This document shows, piece by piece, positions 14,622 to 20,934 of a stretch of 22,373 nucleotides of DNA. The DNA is from a virus: IMG/VR virus record IMGVR_UViG_3300044846_001312, positions 1 through 22,373 of that record; one strand, 5' to 3'. Position 1 is the first letter of the stretch. Each line of letters begins with the position of its first letter. The position numbers and the translations under genes are program-made. Below the pieces are notes generated by a model that saw nothing but the letters and a program-made list of their open reading frames with translations, was not told the DNA's origin and ran no database searches.

Positions 14622-15482
14622 TCAGCTTTCGCTGTCCGGGAATGCAATCTTGTGCAATCGCGTCCATTCCGCCTTCTTGTCGGCATCGCCGGCCGTCAGA
14701 GCATTCACGAATCCGGTGTCCTTGCGCAGCTCGACAATGCGGGCGCGAGCGCCTTCCTGTGACATGCCGAAGGTCGCCGACCCCGTATCGGAACCGTGGA
14801 AGCGGTGTTCGCCCATCGCCTTGCCGAGTTCGGCGAACATCAGCGCGGTGCGCTTCGGGCCGATGGCGCGCTCAATGCTGATGGCTTCTTCATCCGACAC
14901 GCCAGCAGCGCGGCGAACACGACGGGCCAACTCAATGGATGCGTCGTACTGGTCGCCGAGTTCCGCCTTCATGGCGTTCATCTCGGTGTCGAAGCGGGTG
15001 TCGTAGGCGGCTTCGGCGGCGGCCTGCTGGCTCGATACATACTCGTTCCACTTGCCAGCGAGTCCAGCGGCTTGCCGCTTCGGGATGCCCAACTCATGGA
15101 ACCAGCCAGTCGCTTGCTTGAGGAAGGCGTCGGACTGGCCTGCGGGAACACTGAGGCCGTAGCCGTCCGCGTTCTCGGGAAGCCCGAGCTTGGACATGAT
15201 GCCCCGGAAGCCGTCGACGTCGTTTTCGTCCTTCGGCAGCCGCAACAATTGATCCGGCGGCACGCCAAGCTTCTGCTCGGCATTGCGGTACATCGGAATA
15301 ATCTTGCCCAGCGCGTCCTTCTCGGTGAGCTTCGAGACGCCCATGCCATCAAGCCAGGTCTTGACATCGCCCTCGTAAGAGGAAGTCCAGCCATCGTTGG
15401 CGGCAGGCACGGCACCACCAGCAGGAACAGCGTTACCGTCAATGACTGGTTCGGGCGCGACGAGTGCGGATTCAGGTGGCAT
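14622..15482 (-). CDS. Putative capsid scaffolding protein
   Basis: A 286-residue acidic, helical protein between portal-associated genes and the capsid gene, the usual place for a scaffold. The N-terminus is Pro/Ala/Val-rich and disordered (PPESALVAPEPVIDGNAVPA), then SYEGDVKTWLDGMGVSKL and a KLGVPPDQLLRLPKDENDVD segment recurrent in podovirus proteins at this locus. The C-terminal half is a charged helix (QQAAAEAAYDTRFDTEMNAM) ending in a Lys/Arg-containing segment that could bind capsid. The frame extends upstream to 15533, but ATG 15482 has AAGGGGA upstream and an 11-base overlap with the Bbp19-like gene, so I use it. It would direct shell assembly and leave the mature particle; the role is inferred from position. 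Confidence 0.72.
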   Translation of the reverse strand: MPPESALVAPEPVIDGNAVPAGGAVPAANDGWTSSYEGDVKTWLDGMGVSKLTEKDALGKIIPMYRNAEQKLGVPPDQLLRLPKDENDVDGFRGIMSKLGLPENADGYGLSVPAGQSDAFLKQATGWFHELGIPKRQAAGLAGKWNEYVSSQQAAAEAAYDTRFDTEMNAMKAELGDQYDASIELARRVRRAAGVSDEEAISIERAIGPKRTALMFAELGKAMGEHRFHGSDTGSATFGMSQEGARARIVELRKDTGFVNALTAGDADKKAEWTRLHKIAFPDSES

Positions 15483-15777
15483 CAGATTCCCCTTGTTGAT
15501 CGAGTTTGTAAAGCTGTTGAAGGTCTGAATCATCGAGATTCAGCATGGCGAGAACACGGAAATAAACCTCCTGCCGGGCGGCAGCGGCGACACTGGCGAG
15601 CGGGTCGATACCTTGCGGGCCGGTCTTGATGGTCGGTTTGTTGCCATAGCAGAAGCGGCGAAGTTCGGTCAGAACAGCGGCGCCGTCATTGGTCGGCTTT
15701 CCATCACCACCAAGGAAGCAGGCGCGGAAGGCGTCGCGCTGGCCGGTGATGCGGCGGATGTAGTCGCGCACGCTCAT
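15472..15777 (-). CDS. Bbp19-like conserved phage protein
   Basis: A 101-residue protein resembling Bordetella phage BPP-1 Bbp19. The pattern is R-D-A-F-R-A-C-F-L-G in the first 23 residues, then GAAVLTELRRFCYG (33-46), GIDPLASVAAAARQEVYFRV (56-75), and LNLDDSDLQQLYKL. The 'R.aCFl..dG..t..G..VL.dL..FC' and 'r.eG.r.v...i...l.ld...l' layout is characteristic of the family, whose role is unknown. It lies between portal and scaffold, as in BPP-1, and overlaps the portal stop by four bases (ATGA). The ATG at 15777 is the only sensible start. Likely soluble. A role in head assembly is inferred from its fixed location. Confidence 0.77.
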   Translation of the reverse strand: MSVRDYIRRITGQRDAFRACFLGGDGKPTNDGAAVLTELRRFCYGNKPTIKTGPQGIDPLASVAAAARQEVYFRVLAMLNLDDSDLQQLYKLDQQGESDAT

Positions 15778-17423
15778 TGCGGCATCCCGCCCGGCTGCTG
15801 GATCGTTGAAGCAGTCGCGGCAGCCTGCGCCATGCTGTTGGCGGCGTCTGCAGCCACGGGGGCAGCGGCAAGCATCTGCTGCATCGCGGCAGCTTGCGCT
15901 TTCTGTTCCTTGACCTTCTTCAACGCATCCGGATCGCGCAGCACTTTGGCCGGCACGCCGTTGATCTCGGCAAGCTCGCGCGGCAGGGCGTCGGTATCGA
16001 ACACGTCATAGACGTTCGGGTCGAGCTGCGCCATCGGGGCCAGTTGCTCGAAGGTGCGCAGGATCGCAATGCCATCCTCGGAGCGCAGCAGGCGCGCCAG
16101 CGGGCTGGTGTATTCGATGTCGTAATCCCCGCCCGCGTCGATGATCTCCTGCGGAGGGTCCGGGAGAACCCCGGCCATCGACAGAATGTCAATCTCACGC
16201 TCGATCAGCGGCCCGAGGAATTCGGATTGCTGCCGGCCCATCGTCGGTGCCAGCAGTTGTCCCTTCTCCTGTGCGCGCAGCATCGCCTCCGTAGCGGTGA
16301 TCTGCGGCGTCTCGACGAGAATCTGAAACAGCGACACTAAGAAGGCGTCATTGACCAGCTTTCGCTTGCTGTCGGACAGTTCGTGCGCCCAGGGCAGGTT
16401 CGCCCCGGTCTGCAACGGCTTGACCAGTTCGCGGCCTTGGTCATCCACGCCTCCGAAGTTCAGCGCACGCGGGCGCATCTTGAAGCCTTGCAGCGCGCCA
16501 TCTTCAAACAGCAGGAGCGGAGGATCGACGGCCAGATGCCCGGCGCGGAGCGTGGTCTTCTCCATCTCGTTGAGCATCTTGATGTCGGCCAGCACCAGCA
16601 TCGCCGGGCCACGGCCATAGACCTCGCGCGGATTGGTCGAATAGCGGCTGACCGGATAGGGGAAGGTGCGATAGCCGCCCTCTTCGATCACCGATCGGCC
16701 CTCGACGCTGACGTAACAGGAATAGAAGTTCATGCCCTGCCGATCCAGCCGGCGCGGATCGCGCTTGCGATTCGGCTCGACGGCATGGATGAACTCGAAG
16801 CGGCTGGCCTCGTCCTGCTTCTCGTAGGCTTCCTTGATCTTGCCGGGCAACTTGTCCAGCCCGAAGGCTTCGACCGCCTGCCGCGCGCTGTACTCGAACT
16901 TGCGGTGCACCGTATCAATCTTGCCGTGCTGGTTCTCGCTGACGAACAACTCCGACAGGTGGCAGGACTTGTACCGGATGCCGCGCCCCGGCACGTCCTC
17001 GACCATCATGCCCATCGTGCCGAAGGCGCCGAGGCTCTTGTAACACTCGTTGGCCTGGCTGGCGAAGTTCGAGAACGGCGAACGGCGCACGGAAAACAGA
17101 ATCTTGGTCACATCCTCCAGGTACTGCTTGACCGCATGGACTTCGCGCAGGTCTTTGTCGGTCGTGGTGAGTTTGTGCCACTGCTGGTTGTCAGGCGTCA
17201 GCAGCGAGTGAATCGCGGCGGCGAACTTCTCCAGGGCAAGCGGCGCGGTCGAGTCGAATATCTTCTCGGTGCGTTTCTCGCCGCTCTGCCGTTTGCCGGT
17301 GAAGTCGGACATTTGCGGCCAGACGCGATCCGCAACCTCCTGCCACAACGATTCCCAATTCGAGCGCAGCGCCCGCATCTGGTCCTGGCGGCGAAGAATG
17401 TCGTCGGCGCGCGTGTCAGCCAT
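15774..17423 (-). CDS. Portal (head-to-tail connector) protein
   Basis: A 549-residue T7-type portal, which would form the dodecameric ring through which DNA is packaged and ejected. Diagnostic stretches: SNWESLWQEVADRVWPQ (21-37), IFDSTAPLALEKFAAAIHSL (55-74), LGAFGTMGMMVED (131-143), and EVYGRGPAMLVLADIKMLNE (267-286), the 'YGrGPam..L.DiK.LNe' hallmark of the head-to-tail connector family. The last 45 residues are Ala/Gln-rich and probably disordered. Length matches T7 gp8 (about 536). ATG 17423 overlaps the previous gene's stop by one base, with AAGG about eight bases upstream. It lies downstream of the terminase, in the standard packaging-to-head order. Confidence 0.9.
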   Translation of the reverse strand: MADTRADDILRRQDQMRALRSNWESLWQEVADRVWPQMSDFTGKRQSGEKRTEKIFDSTAPLALEKFAAAIHSLLTPDNQQWHKLTTTDKDLREVHAVKQYLEDVTKILFSVRRSPFSNFASQANECYKSLGAFGTMGMMVEDVPGRGIRYKSCHLSELFVSENQHGKIDTVHRKFEYSARQAVEAFGLDKLPGKIKEAYEKQDEASRFEFIHAVEPNRKRDPRRLDRQGMNFYSCYVSVEGRSVIEEGGYRTFPYPVSRYSTNPREVYGRGPAMLVLADIKMLNEMEKTTLRAGHLAVDPPLLLFEDGALQGFKMRPRALNFGGVDDQGRELVKPLQTGANLPWAHELSDSKRKLVNDAFLVSLFQILVETPQITATEAMLRAQEKGQLLAPTMGRQQSEFLGPLIEREIDILSMAGVLPDPPQEIIDAGGDYDIEYTSPLARLLRSEDGIAILRTFEQLAPMAQLDPNVYDVFDTDALPRELAEINGVPAKVLRDPDALKKVKEQKAQAAAMQQMLAAAPVAADAANSMAQAAATASTIQQPGGMPQ

Positions 17424-17617
17424 CAGGCGGCCTTACCCTTGCGTGTCTTGCGCGGCTTGGCTTCTGGCAGGATCAGCGGCGCCGGCAGTGATTCGGGAAC
17501 TACCAAAACCCGGCTCTCGGGCGCTGTCGGGATATACCAGCCCTGCTCGGTCATCACCTTGCGGGTCAGCCGTCCCTGAGCGTTGAGCGCGTGCGCCTCG
17601 GCGTAGGTCATGCTCAT
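17423..17617 (-). CDS. Small conserved phage protein (64 aa)
   Basis: Not assigned. Visible features are an N-terminal YAEAHALNAQGRLTRKVMTE helix pair, GWYIPTAPESRVLVVPE and a basic Lys/Arg-rich tail (KPRKTRKGKAA) that could bind nucleic acid or acidic protein surfaces. It is cleanly sandwiched: it starts with an ATGA overlap at 17617 and ends with a one-base overlap with the portal ATG. This supports it as a real gene despite its size. Its place between terminase and portal suggests a packaging or head-assembly accessory role, but that is inference. Confidence 0.62.
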   Translation of the reverse strand: MSMTYAEAHALNAQGRLTRKVMTEQGWYIPTAPESRVLVVPESLPAPLILPEAKPRKTRKGKAA

Positions 17618-17841
17618 GATCCGACCAGCGTCTTTTTCGTGACGGGCGTATCGGCCACGCCAGCGGCGCCGGTAGCGACCATCGCAGACCGGCCGCGCTT
17701 GCGTCGTGCCTCATCCTGCGAGGCGCGCTCGGCGGCGGTATTACTGGCGGCCGTGTTGATCGTTGGCGCTGGCGGTGGGGGGGGCGGGGGGGCCACTTGT
17801 TGCGGCGCGCTTCCGCCGCCACCGCCGAAGATTGCATCCAT
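17614..17841 (-). CDS. Small Pro-rich conserved phage protein (75 aa)
   Basis: A 75-residue protein with MDAIFGGGGG at the start, a run of seven prolines (residues 18-24), and a conserved-looking ARRKRGRSAMVATG to VTKKTLVG C-terminus. I recall similar proteins (Pro-rich, then R-x-x-R-G-R..iltG..G....KtLlG) beside terminase or portal genes in many short-tailed phages; none has an assigned function to my knowledge. The proline run is encoded by two long C tracts on the minus strand (G8 and G7 on the plus strand). ATG 17841 has AAAGGAA upstream and follows the TerL stop by nine bases. It overlaps the next gene by four. Confidence 0.67.
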   Translation of the reverse strand: MDAIFGGGGGSAPQQVAPPPPPPPAPTINTAASNTAAERASQDEARRKRGRSAMVATGAAGVADTPVTKKTLVGS

Positions 17842-17850
17842 ATCGTTCCT

Positions 17851-19071
17851 TTACTCAAACATTGCGTAGTCAGCGTCCGCTGTATCGCGACGTTGGGCGT
17901 GCTGCTTCGTGGCCTTGCGCACGCCCTCGCAGGCATAGCGCAGGGCATCAATAACGTGGTTGTCCTTGTCCTTGAGTTTCGGCAATACCTGCCCAGTCAG
18001 GGCGTCGACCTCGTAGCTGTACATAGTCAATTCGTCGATCAGGTGCGTGCAGCGCGGGTGCACGATGATGTCGAAGGCCTTCAGAAACTCGACGCCTTCC
18101 TCAAGCGACTTGGCACCCTTGATGGCGGCATTGATCTTCGGATAGCCGTGCTTGCGCATGTAGCTGATCGTCTCGGGCCTGGCTGAGTCCGCCGTGATGA
18201 ACCACTTGCGCGAGTCGGGAACACGGTCGAACAGGTCGGGCAACTGGTCGATCTCGCAGCCGACCATGTAGGCTTCGTAATCGACGTAGAGATTGCGGCC
18301 CTCAAGGTGGCAGCGCACCAGCACGGACGGATCAACCGAAAATCCCCAATCCGCGCCCATACGGAACACGGTTCCAGCACCAGCCTCGAAGTCGTCAATG
18401 CGCCAGTTGCGGAATACCCGCGCCTCGCTGTTGCGCGAATAGCCGCCGAGCCAGACATGCGCGAACTTGTCAGGATCGCGGCGCTGATCGTAAGCAACCT
18501 CGGCCATCAAGACGTTCGGCATCCACGGGTTATCTCGATAGTTCGCCTGAACAACCACCGAATCAGTCGGCGGGGTCTCGCAGCGCAGCAGCGCGTCGAC
18601 CGGGTCTTTTTCGCTGTTCGGATTCCAGGAGAACCAAAGCTCCGAGCCTTCCTTGCGAATCGTCGGGCGCAGCAGATCAAGGCTTCGCTGACTCAGCGTC
18701 TGAGCTTCCTCGACCCAGGCGATGTCATAACCTTCCAGCGACTTGATCGTATCCGCCGTGTGGTTCTGCATACCCTGAAAGATGATCCGGCCGCCGTAAG
18801 GGCCGGCAATGTAGTCCTGCTTGATGTCGAAATACTGCGAGACACCCAGCGATTCGATCTTCAGTTCGAGCAACTTCTTGACAGACTGCGCCAGCGACTT
18901 TTGCACTTCGCGGACACAGACGGCGTCTGTCTTGCCCATCATGCAGCGCTCAATCAGCATTTCAGCGAAGAAATGCGACTTTCCAGATCCACGCCCACCA
19001 TGCGCGCCCTTGTACCGAGCCGGCATCAGTAGCGGCTTGAACACGCGAGTGGTTTCAATCGTGAGTTTCAC
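17851..19071 (-). CDS. terL: Terminase large subunit (packaging ATPase/nuclease)
   Basis: A 406-residue DNA-packaging motor. Walker A is GGRGSGKS (25-32), Walker B is YDIAWVEEAQTL (115-126) with the catalytic Glu, and FSWNP (148-151) sits where motif III is expected. The C-terminal RNase H-like nuclease shows acidic residues at GADWGFSVDPS (D241), ITADSARPE (D295), and KDKDNHVIDALRYA (D370, D375). The layout matches the PBSX/Terminase_3 and _6C type. Start is GTG 19071 in a GTGA overlap with the small subunit, with AAGG seven bases upstream. Complete, no damage seen. It would pump DNA into the procapsid through the portal encoded downstream. Confidence 0.93.
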   Translation of the reverse strand: MKLTIETTRVFKPLLMPARYKGAHGGRGSGKSHFFAEMLIERCMMGKTDAVCVREVQKSLAQSVKKLLELKIESLGVSQYFDIKQDYIAGPYGGRIIFQGMQNHTADTIKSLEGYDIAWVEEAQTLSQRSLDLLRPTIRKEGSELWFSWNPNSEKDPVDALLRCETPPTDSVVVQANYRDNPWMPNVLMAEVAYDQRRDPDKFAHVWLGGYSRNSEARVFRNWRIDDFEAGAGTVFRMGADWGFSVDPSVLVRCHLEGRNLYVDYEAYMVGCEIDQLPDLFDRVPDSRKWFITADSARPETISYMRKHGYPKINAAIKGAKSLEEGVEFLKAFDIIVHPRCTHLIDELTMYSYEVDALTGQVLPKLKDKDNHVIDALRYACEGVRKATKQHAQRRDTADADYAMFE

Positions 19072-19352
19072 TCGCCAGCCTTCGAGTCGATAATCACGCG
19101 CTGGATGGATTCGACGCGGACCGGATTGTCGGCGTCTCCGGTGATAGTGGTAGGCAGAACCTTTCCGAGCAGGGTCAAGAACGGTCCGGGGCTTTCGACG
19201 GCCTGCCGCTTCAAATACTCCACACCACCACCGGGCTGATCGTTGAGCGCCTGAAGGATCAATTCTCGAAGGGCACGATTGTTCTTGTCCGGACCACGCT
19301 TCCCCTGGTTCGGTTTTTTTACGCCTTTCTTAAACGCACCAGCGTTCGCCAT
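19068..19352 (-). CDS. terS: Probable terminase small subunit
   Basis: A short basic protein (94 residues) ahead of TerL. The N-terminus is Lys/Gly/Asn-rich (FKKGVKKPNQGKRGPDKNN), suiting DNA contact. ALRELILQALND, then GGGVEYLKRQAVESPGPFLT and LLGKVLPTTITGDAD, follows the 'G...yl...A...p..Fl.llgkvlP..v.g' pattern of small terminase-like phage proteins. Two adjacent ATGs exist (19355, 19352). The second is preferred because GGGG (19358-19361) stands five bases before it but only two before the first. The Shine-Dalgarno abuts the T-run of the upstream terminator. It would recognise the packaging start site and load TerL. Confidence 0.75.
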   Translation of the reverse strand: MANAGAFKKGVKKPNQGKRGPDKNNRALRELILQALNDQPGGGVEYLKRQAVESPGPFLTLLGKVLPTTITGDADNPVRVESIQRVIIDSKAGE

Positions 19353-19361
19353 CATTTCCCC

Positions 19362-19386
19362 AAAAAAAAGCCCGGACTAGCCGGGC
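19362..19386 (-). terminator. Intrinsic terminator before the terminase genes
   Basis: On the minus strand GCCCGG-CTAGT-CCGGGC is followed by eight Ts: a perfect six-pair GC stem, five-base loop and uninterrupted T-run. It stands between the helix-turn-helix gene stop (19411) and the small terminase start. The T-run ends directly at the terminase Shine-Dalgarno. No room for a promoter remains between them, so late genes need read-through or antitermination, or a promoter upstream of the hairpin. Confidence 0.88.
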
Positions 19387-19410
19387 GTCAAGGAGGTACG
19401 ACAGGAGGTG

Positions 19411-19722
19411 TTACCCGGTTGCTGGCTGCTTTATAGCCCTCGCTCTGAAGGTTTCGAGACTCTTTTGAGTCCATGCATCACCAAAAACTTTCCGGTGCAA
19501 CAACAGCAGCGCATAGCCTGCCGAATAGCGCGGTTCCTTCGCGCAATGCTTCCATCCCAAGACGGTGGTTCTTGGAACATTGATTGCTTCGGCGATGCGC
19601 GTCACCGGCCAACGTGACCGCTCAAGGTCAGCAATCAGAGAATCCCATTCGATGCAGCGGAAGGCGGCGCATTCGAGCTTGTGGAGCGATATGACGCCCG
19701 CCCGCGATGCGTCGACCATCAT
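19411..19722 (-). CDS. Small helix-turn-helix protein, possible late-gene regulator
   Basis: A 103-residue protein. Residues 38-58 (RWPVTRIAEAINVPRTTVLG and the following WKHC) read as a helix-turn-helix: IAEAINV is the first helix and turn, RTTVLGWK the recognition helix. Then follows EPRYSAGYALLLLHRKVFG, common after this motif in small phage proteins of unknown function. No enzymatic motif. ATG 19722 shares a base with the microprotein stop (TAATG), and a GGAGG lies 11 bases upstream. It is the last gene before the terminator and the terminase, the position of Q-type late regulators in lambdoid phages, so a transcriptional role is plausible. It does not look like a known Q protein. Confidence 0.68.
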   Translation of the reverse strand: MMVDASRAGVISLHKLECAAFRCIEWDSLIADLERSRWPVTRIAEAINVPRTTVLGWKHCAKEPRYSAGYALLLLHRKVFGDAWTQKSLETFRARAIKQPATG

Positions 19723-19769
19723 TACTTCTTCCGCCTCCAGTCAATGCAGCCGGTGCAGGTGTCAGCCAT
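19722..19769 (-). CDS. 15-residue CxxC microprotein
   Basis: Short frame MADTCTGCIDWRRKK, ending TAA. Support: ATG 19769 has a GGAGG six bases upstream inside the Ref gene (GGAGGCTGTTT). It overlaps the Ref stop by eight bases, ends with a one-base TAATG overlap with the helix-turn-helix gene, and exactly fills what would otherwise be a 39-base gap. The CTGCIDWRR core resembles the start of small phage zinc-ribbon proteins with a C-x-x-C-I-x-W-R segment, so it may be a shortened relative. It could bind metal as a dimer, or mainly couple translation to the next gene. No functional evidence. Confidence 0.5.
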   Translation of the reverse strand: MADTCTGCIDWRRKK

Positions 19770-20034
19770 AAACAGCCTCCAGCGTCCGATCCAGTGACTC
19801 AAGCTCGTTCGCCTTGTGCAGCGCCCACCGCTGGCGCGTGCCGTGGATTCCGTGGGTTCCGGTGTGGCAAGCCTCGCAAACTGGCACTACGCAGAAATCA
19901 CCACTCCTGCGCCCGGGCGTCCTGCCTTCGAGGATGTGGTGAAGATGGGCGAACGGCTCGCCGCAGCAAACACAGCCGGCCTGCTGCCCGAATTCAGAAA
20001 CGCGCTGCATATGCCGCTTCCCGGCCGCGCTCAC
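19762..20034 (-). CDS. Ref-like HNH recombination-enhancement nuclease
   Basis: A 90-residue zinc/HNH-type protein matching the catalytic domain of phage P1 Ref, a RecA-dependent nuclease that cuts DNA at displacement loops. Seen: HMQRVSEFG (8-16), the metal pair GCVCCGE (20-26), LHHILEGR (31-38, the HH core), VPVCEACHTG (50-59) with a second Cys pair, then HGIHG (61-65) and a C-terminal NELESLDRTLEAVYG. The 'HH..eg....r.......PlC..CH.g..GiHg' layout is the family signature. It lacks P1 Ref's long N-terminal DNA-binding part, as is usual for phage nin-region versions. ATGA overlap with RusA. Likely acts with NinB and RusA in recombination. Confidence 0.8.
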   Translation of the reverse strand: MSAAGKRHMQRVSEFGQQAGCVCCGEPFAHLHHILEGRTPGRRSGDFCVVPVCEACHTGTHGIHGTRQRWALHKANELESLDRTLEAVYG

Positions 20035-20372
20035 GGCCCGACCTCGATCTGTACCATGCCGCCAATCCGATCCGCGACCGATAGCGTCAGCGTGAAACGC
20101 TTGTCATTGACCTTCAGGGCTTCTGCTAGGCCATCCAAGCCGCTTTTGATCGAGGCCAGCATGTTGTCGAGGTCACGCCCGCGCCGGTCAGGCGGCACGA
20201 ATTCAATCCGCAGGCTGATCGGCCCATTCTCCCGAGCCGTTACCATCGCTTCCTTGGCGAGATAGAAGCAGTCCAGCCGGTAGGCTTTCGCGGCGCGCGC
20301 CTTCTTTGACCAATGGCCGCGCGCATTCGGGTTCAAATCTGGCGATGGCCAAGGAAAGGTAACAGCGTTCAT
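20031..20372 (-). CDS. rusA: RusA-family Holliday junction resolvase
   Basis: A 113-residue endonuclease that cuts four-way junctions. The start (WPSPDLNPNARGHW, 8-21) matches the 'p...LnPN.r.HW..k' opening of the family. The active-site block is RDLDNMLASIKSGLDGLAEA (66-85), with D67, D69 and K76, followed by VND (D90). These correspond to the Asp residues and nearby Lys of E. coli RusA, though the Lys is displaced by a few positions, as in P22-like phage versions. The frame extends upstream to 20423, but ATG 20372 forms an ATGA overlap with NinB and removes a non-conserved extension. Expected to resolve recombination or branched replication products before packaging. Confidence 0.87.
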   Translation of the reverse strand: MNAVTFPWPSPDLNPNARGHWSKKARAAKAYRLDCFYLAKEAMVTARENGPISLRIEFVPPDRRGRDLDNMLASIKSGLDGLAEALKVNDKRFTLTLSVADRIGGMVQIEVGP

Positions 20373-20749
20373 GCCGCCATTTCCTCCTCTGCAATCCAAC
20401 GCGCCCCGCAGACCGATCTGCACCAGCGCACCGGTGGAGACTTCAAGCCTTGGCTACTCGGATCGTCGCCCAAGGAAAAAGCCATCGTCAGGGCGACCGT
20501 GGCCTGCTGCTTCGTCAGGTCAAGCGAACTGCCGCCGAGCATGATGAACCCCGGCGCACCCTGCCCCATGTCGAACGCCGGCATCATTCGCCAGCCCAAG
20601 ACCGTTCCGCAGATAAGGTGCCTGAAATCATCCTTGCTCAACCTTTGGCCATGCCACTCGATCTGCGCGGCCAGATCCCCACAAGCCGCGTGCAGTGTGT
20701 TCAACTGCTCGCGCTTTGGGTCGTCCTGCCAGTTGCGGGAATCGGTCAT
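20369..20749 (-). CDS. ninB: NinB-like recombination protein (short form)
   Basis: A 126-residue relative of lambda NinB (Orf), a recombination mediator that helps load recombinase on SSB-coated DNA. The core matches: REQLNTLHAACGDLAAQIEW (13-32), HGQRLSKDDFRHLICGTVLG (33-52), and a C-terminal MGQGAPGFIMLGGSSLDLTK stretch equal to 'G...vvlG.sts.mt...'. The ATG at 20749 is fixed by an ATGA overlap with the preceding stop; the longer frame to 20797 is Arg-rich and non-conserved. The first roughly 40 residues of lambda NinB (a beta-rich part) seem absent, and a VRWCRSVCGARW tail is present. First of the NinB-RusA-Ref set, as in lambdoid nin regions. Confidence 0.78.
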   Translation of the reverse strand: MTDSRNWQDDPKREQLNTLHAACGDLAAQIEWHGQRLSKDDFRHLICGTVLGWRMMPAFDMGQGAPGFIMLGGSSLDLTKQQATVALTMAFSLGDDPSSQGLKSPPVRWCRSVCGARWIAEEEMAA

Positions 20750-20934
20750 TTGCCGCCCCCTACCGCTCCAGCGTGTTCGCTTGCCTTCCGCTCGCATTCC
20801 TCAAACGTCCCGAATTCCCCGAGCAATTCAGCGTTGCACCACAGCCGATATTTCAGGTGGTCGCCGACCTTGAATTTTCCGACGCGGTAGGGTTCGCAGA
20901 TCATGCCCATGTCGCCTTTACGCTGCCAGATCAA
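20746..20934 (-). CDS. Small conserved phage protein (62 aa)
   Basis: Unassigned. Sequence shows W-Q-R-K-G, CEPYRVGKFKVGDHLKYRLW and LLGEFGTFEECERKASEH, a pattern of small phage proteins that I recall as 'G.yRi.ky...g...Y.lw.....lG.f.t...Ak..ae.h'; function unknown. The start is uncertain. TTG at 20934 gives a TTGA overlap with the upstream stop and keeps the Trp-containing N-terminus, but has a poor Shine-Dalgarno. ATG at 20910 has AAAGG four bases upstream. The gene ends in an ATGA overlap with NinB, supporting its reality. Possibly fine-tunes replication or recombination; no motif shows this. Confidence 0.55.
   Translation of the reverse strand: MIWQRKGDMGMICEPYRVGKFKVGDHLKYRLWCNAELLGEFGTFEECERKASEHAGAVGGGK

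Noticed and set aside
16383-17579. Long plus-strand open frame opposite the portal gene
   Set aside because: The portal is unambiguous on the minus strand. The antisense frame is a codon-bias artefact rich in Leu/Val/Arg/Asp with no domain pattern.
17433-17951. 172-residue alternative minus-strand frame across TerL end and two small genes
   Set aside because: Overlaps three better-supported genes, is Arg/Pro/Ser-rich as expected of an off-frame in GC-rich DNA, and has no ribosome-binding site of note.
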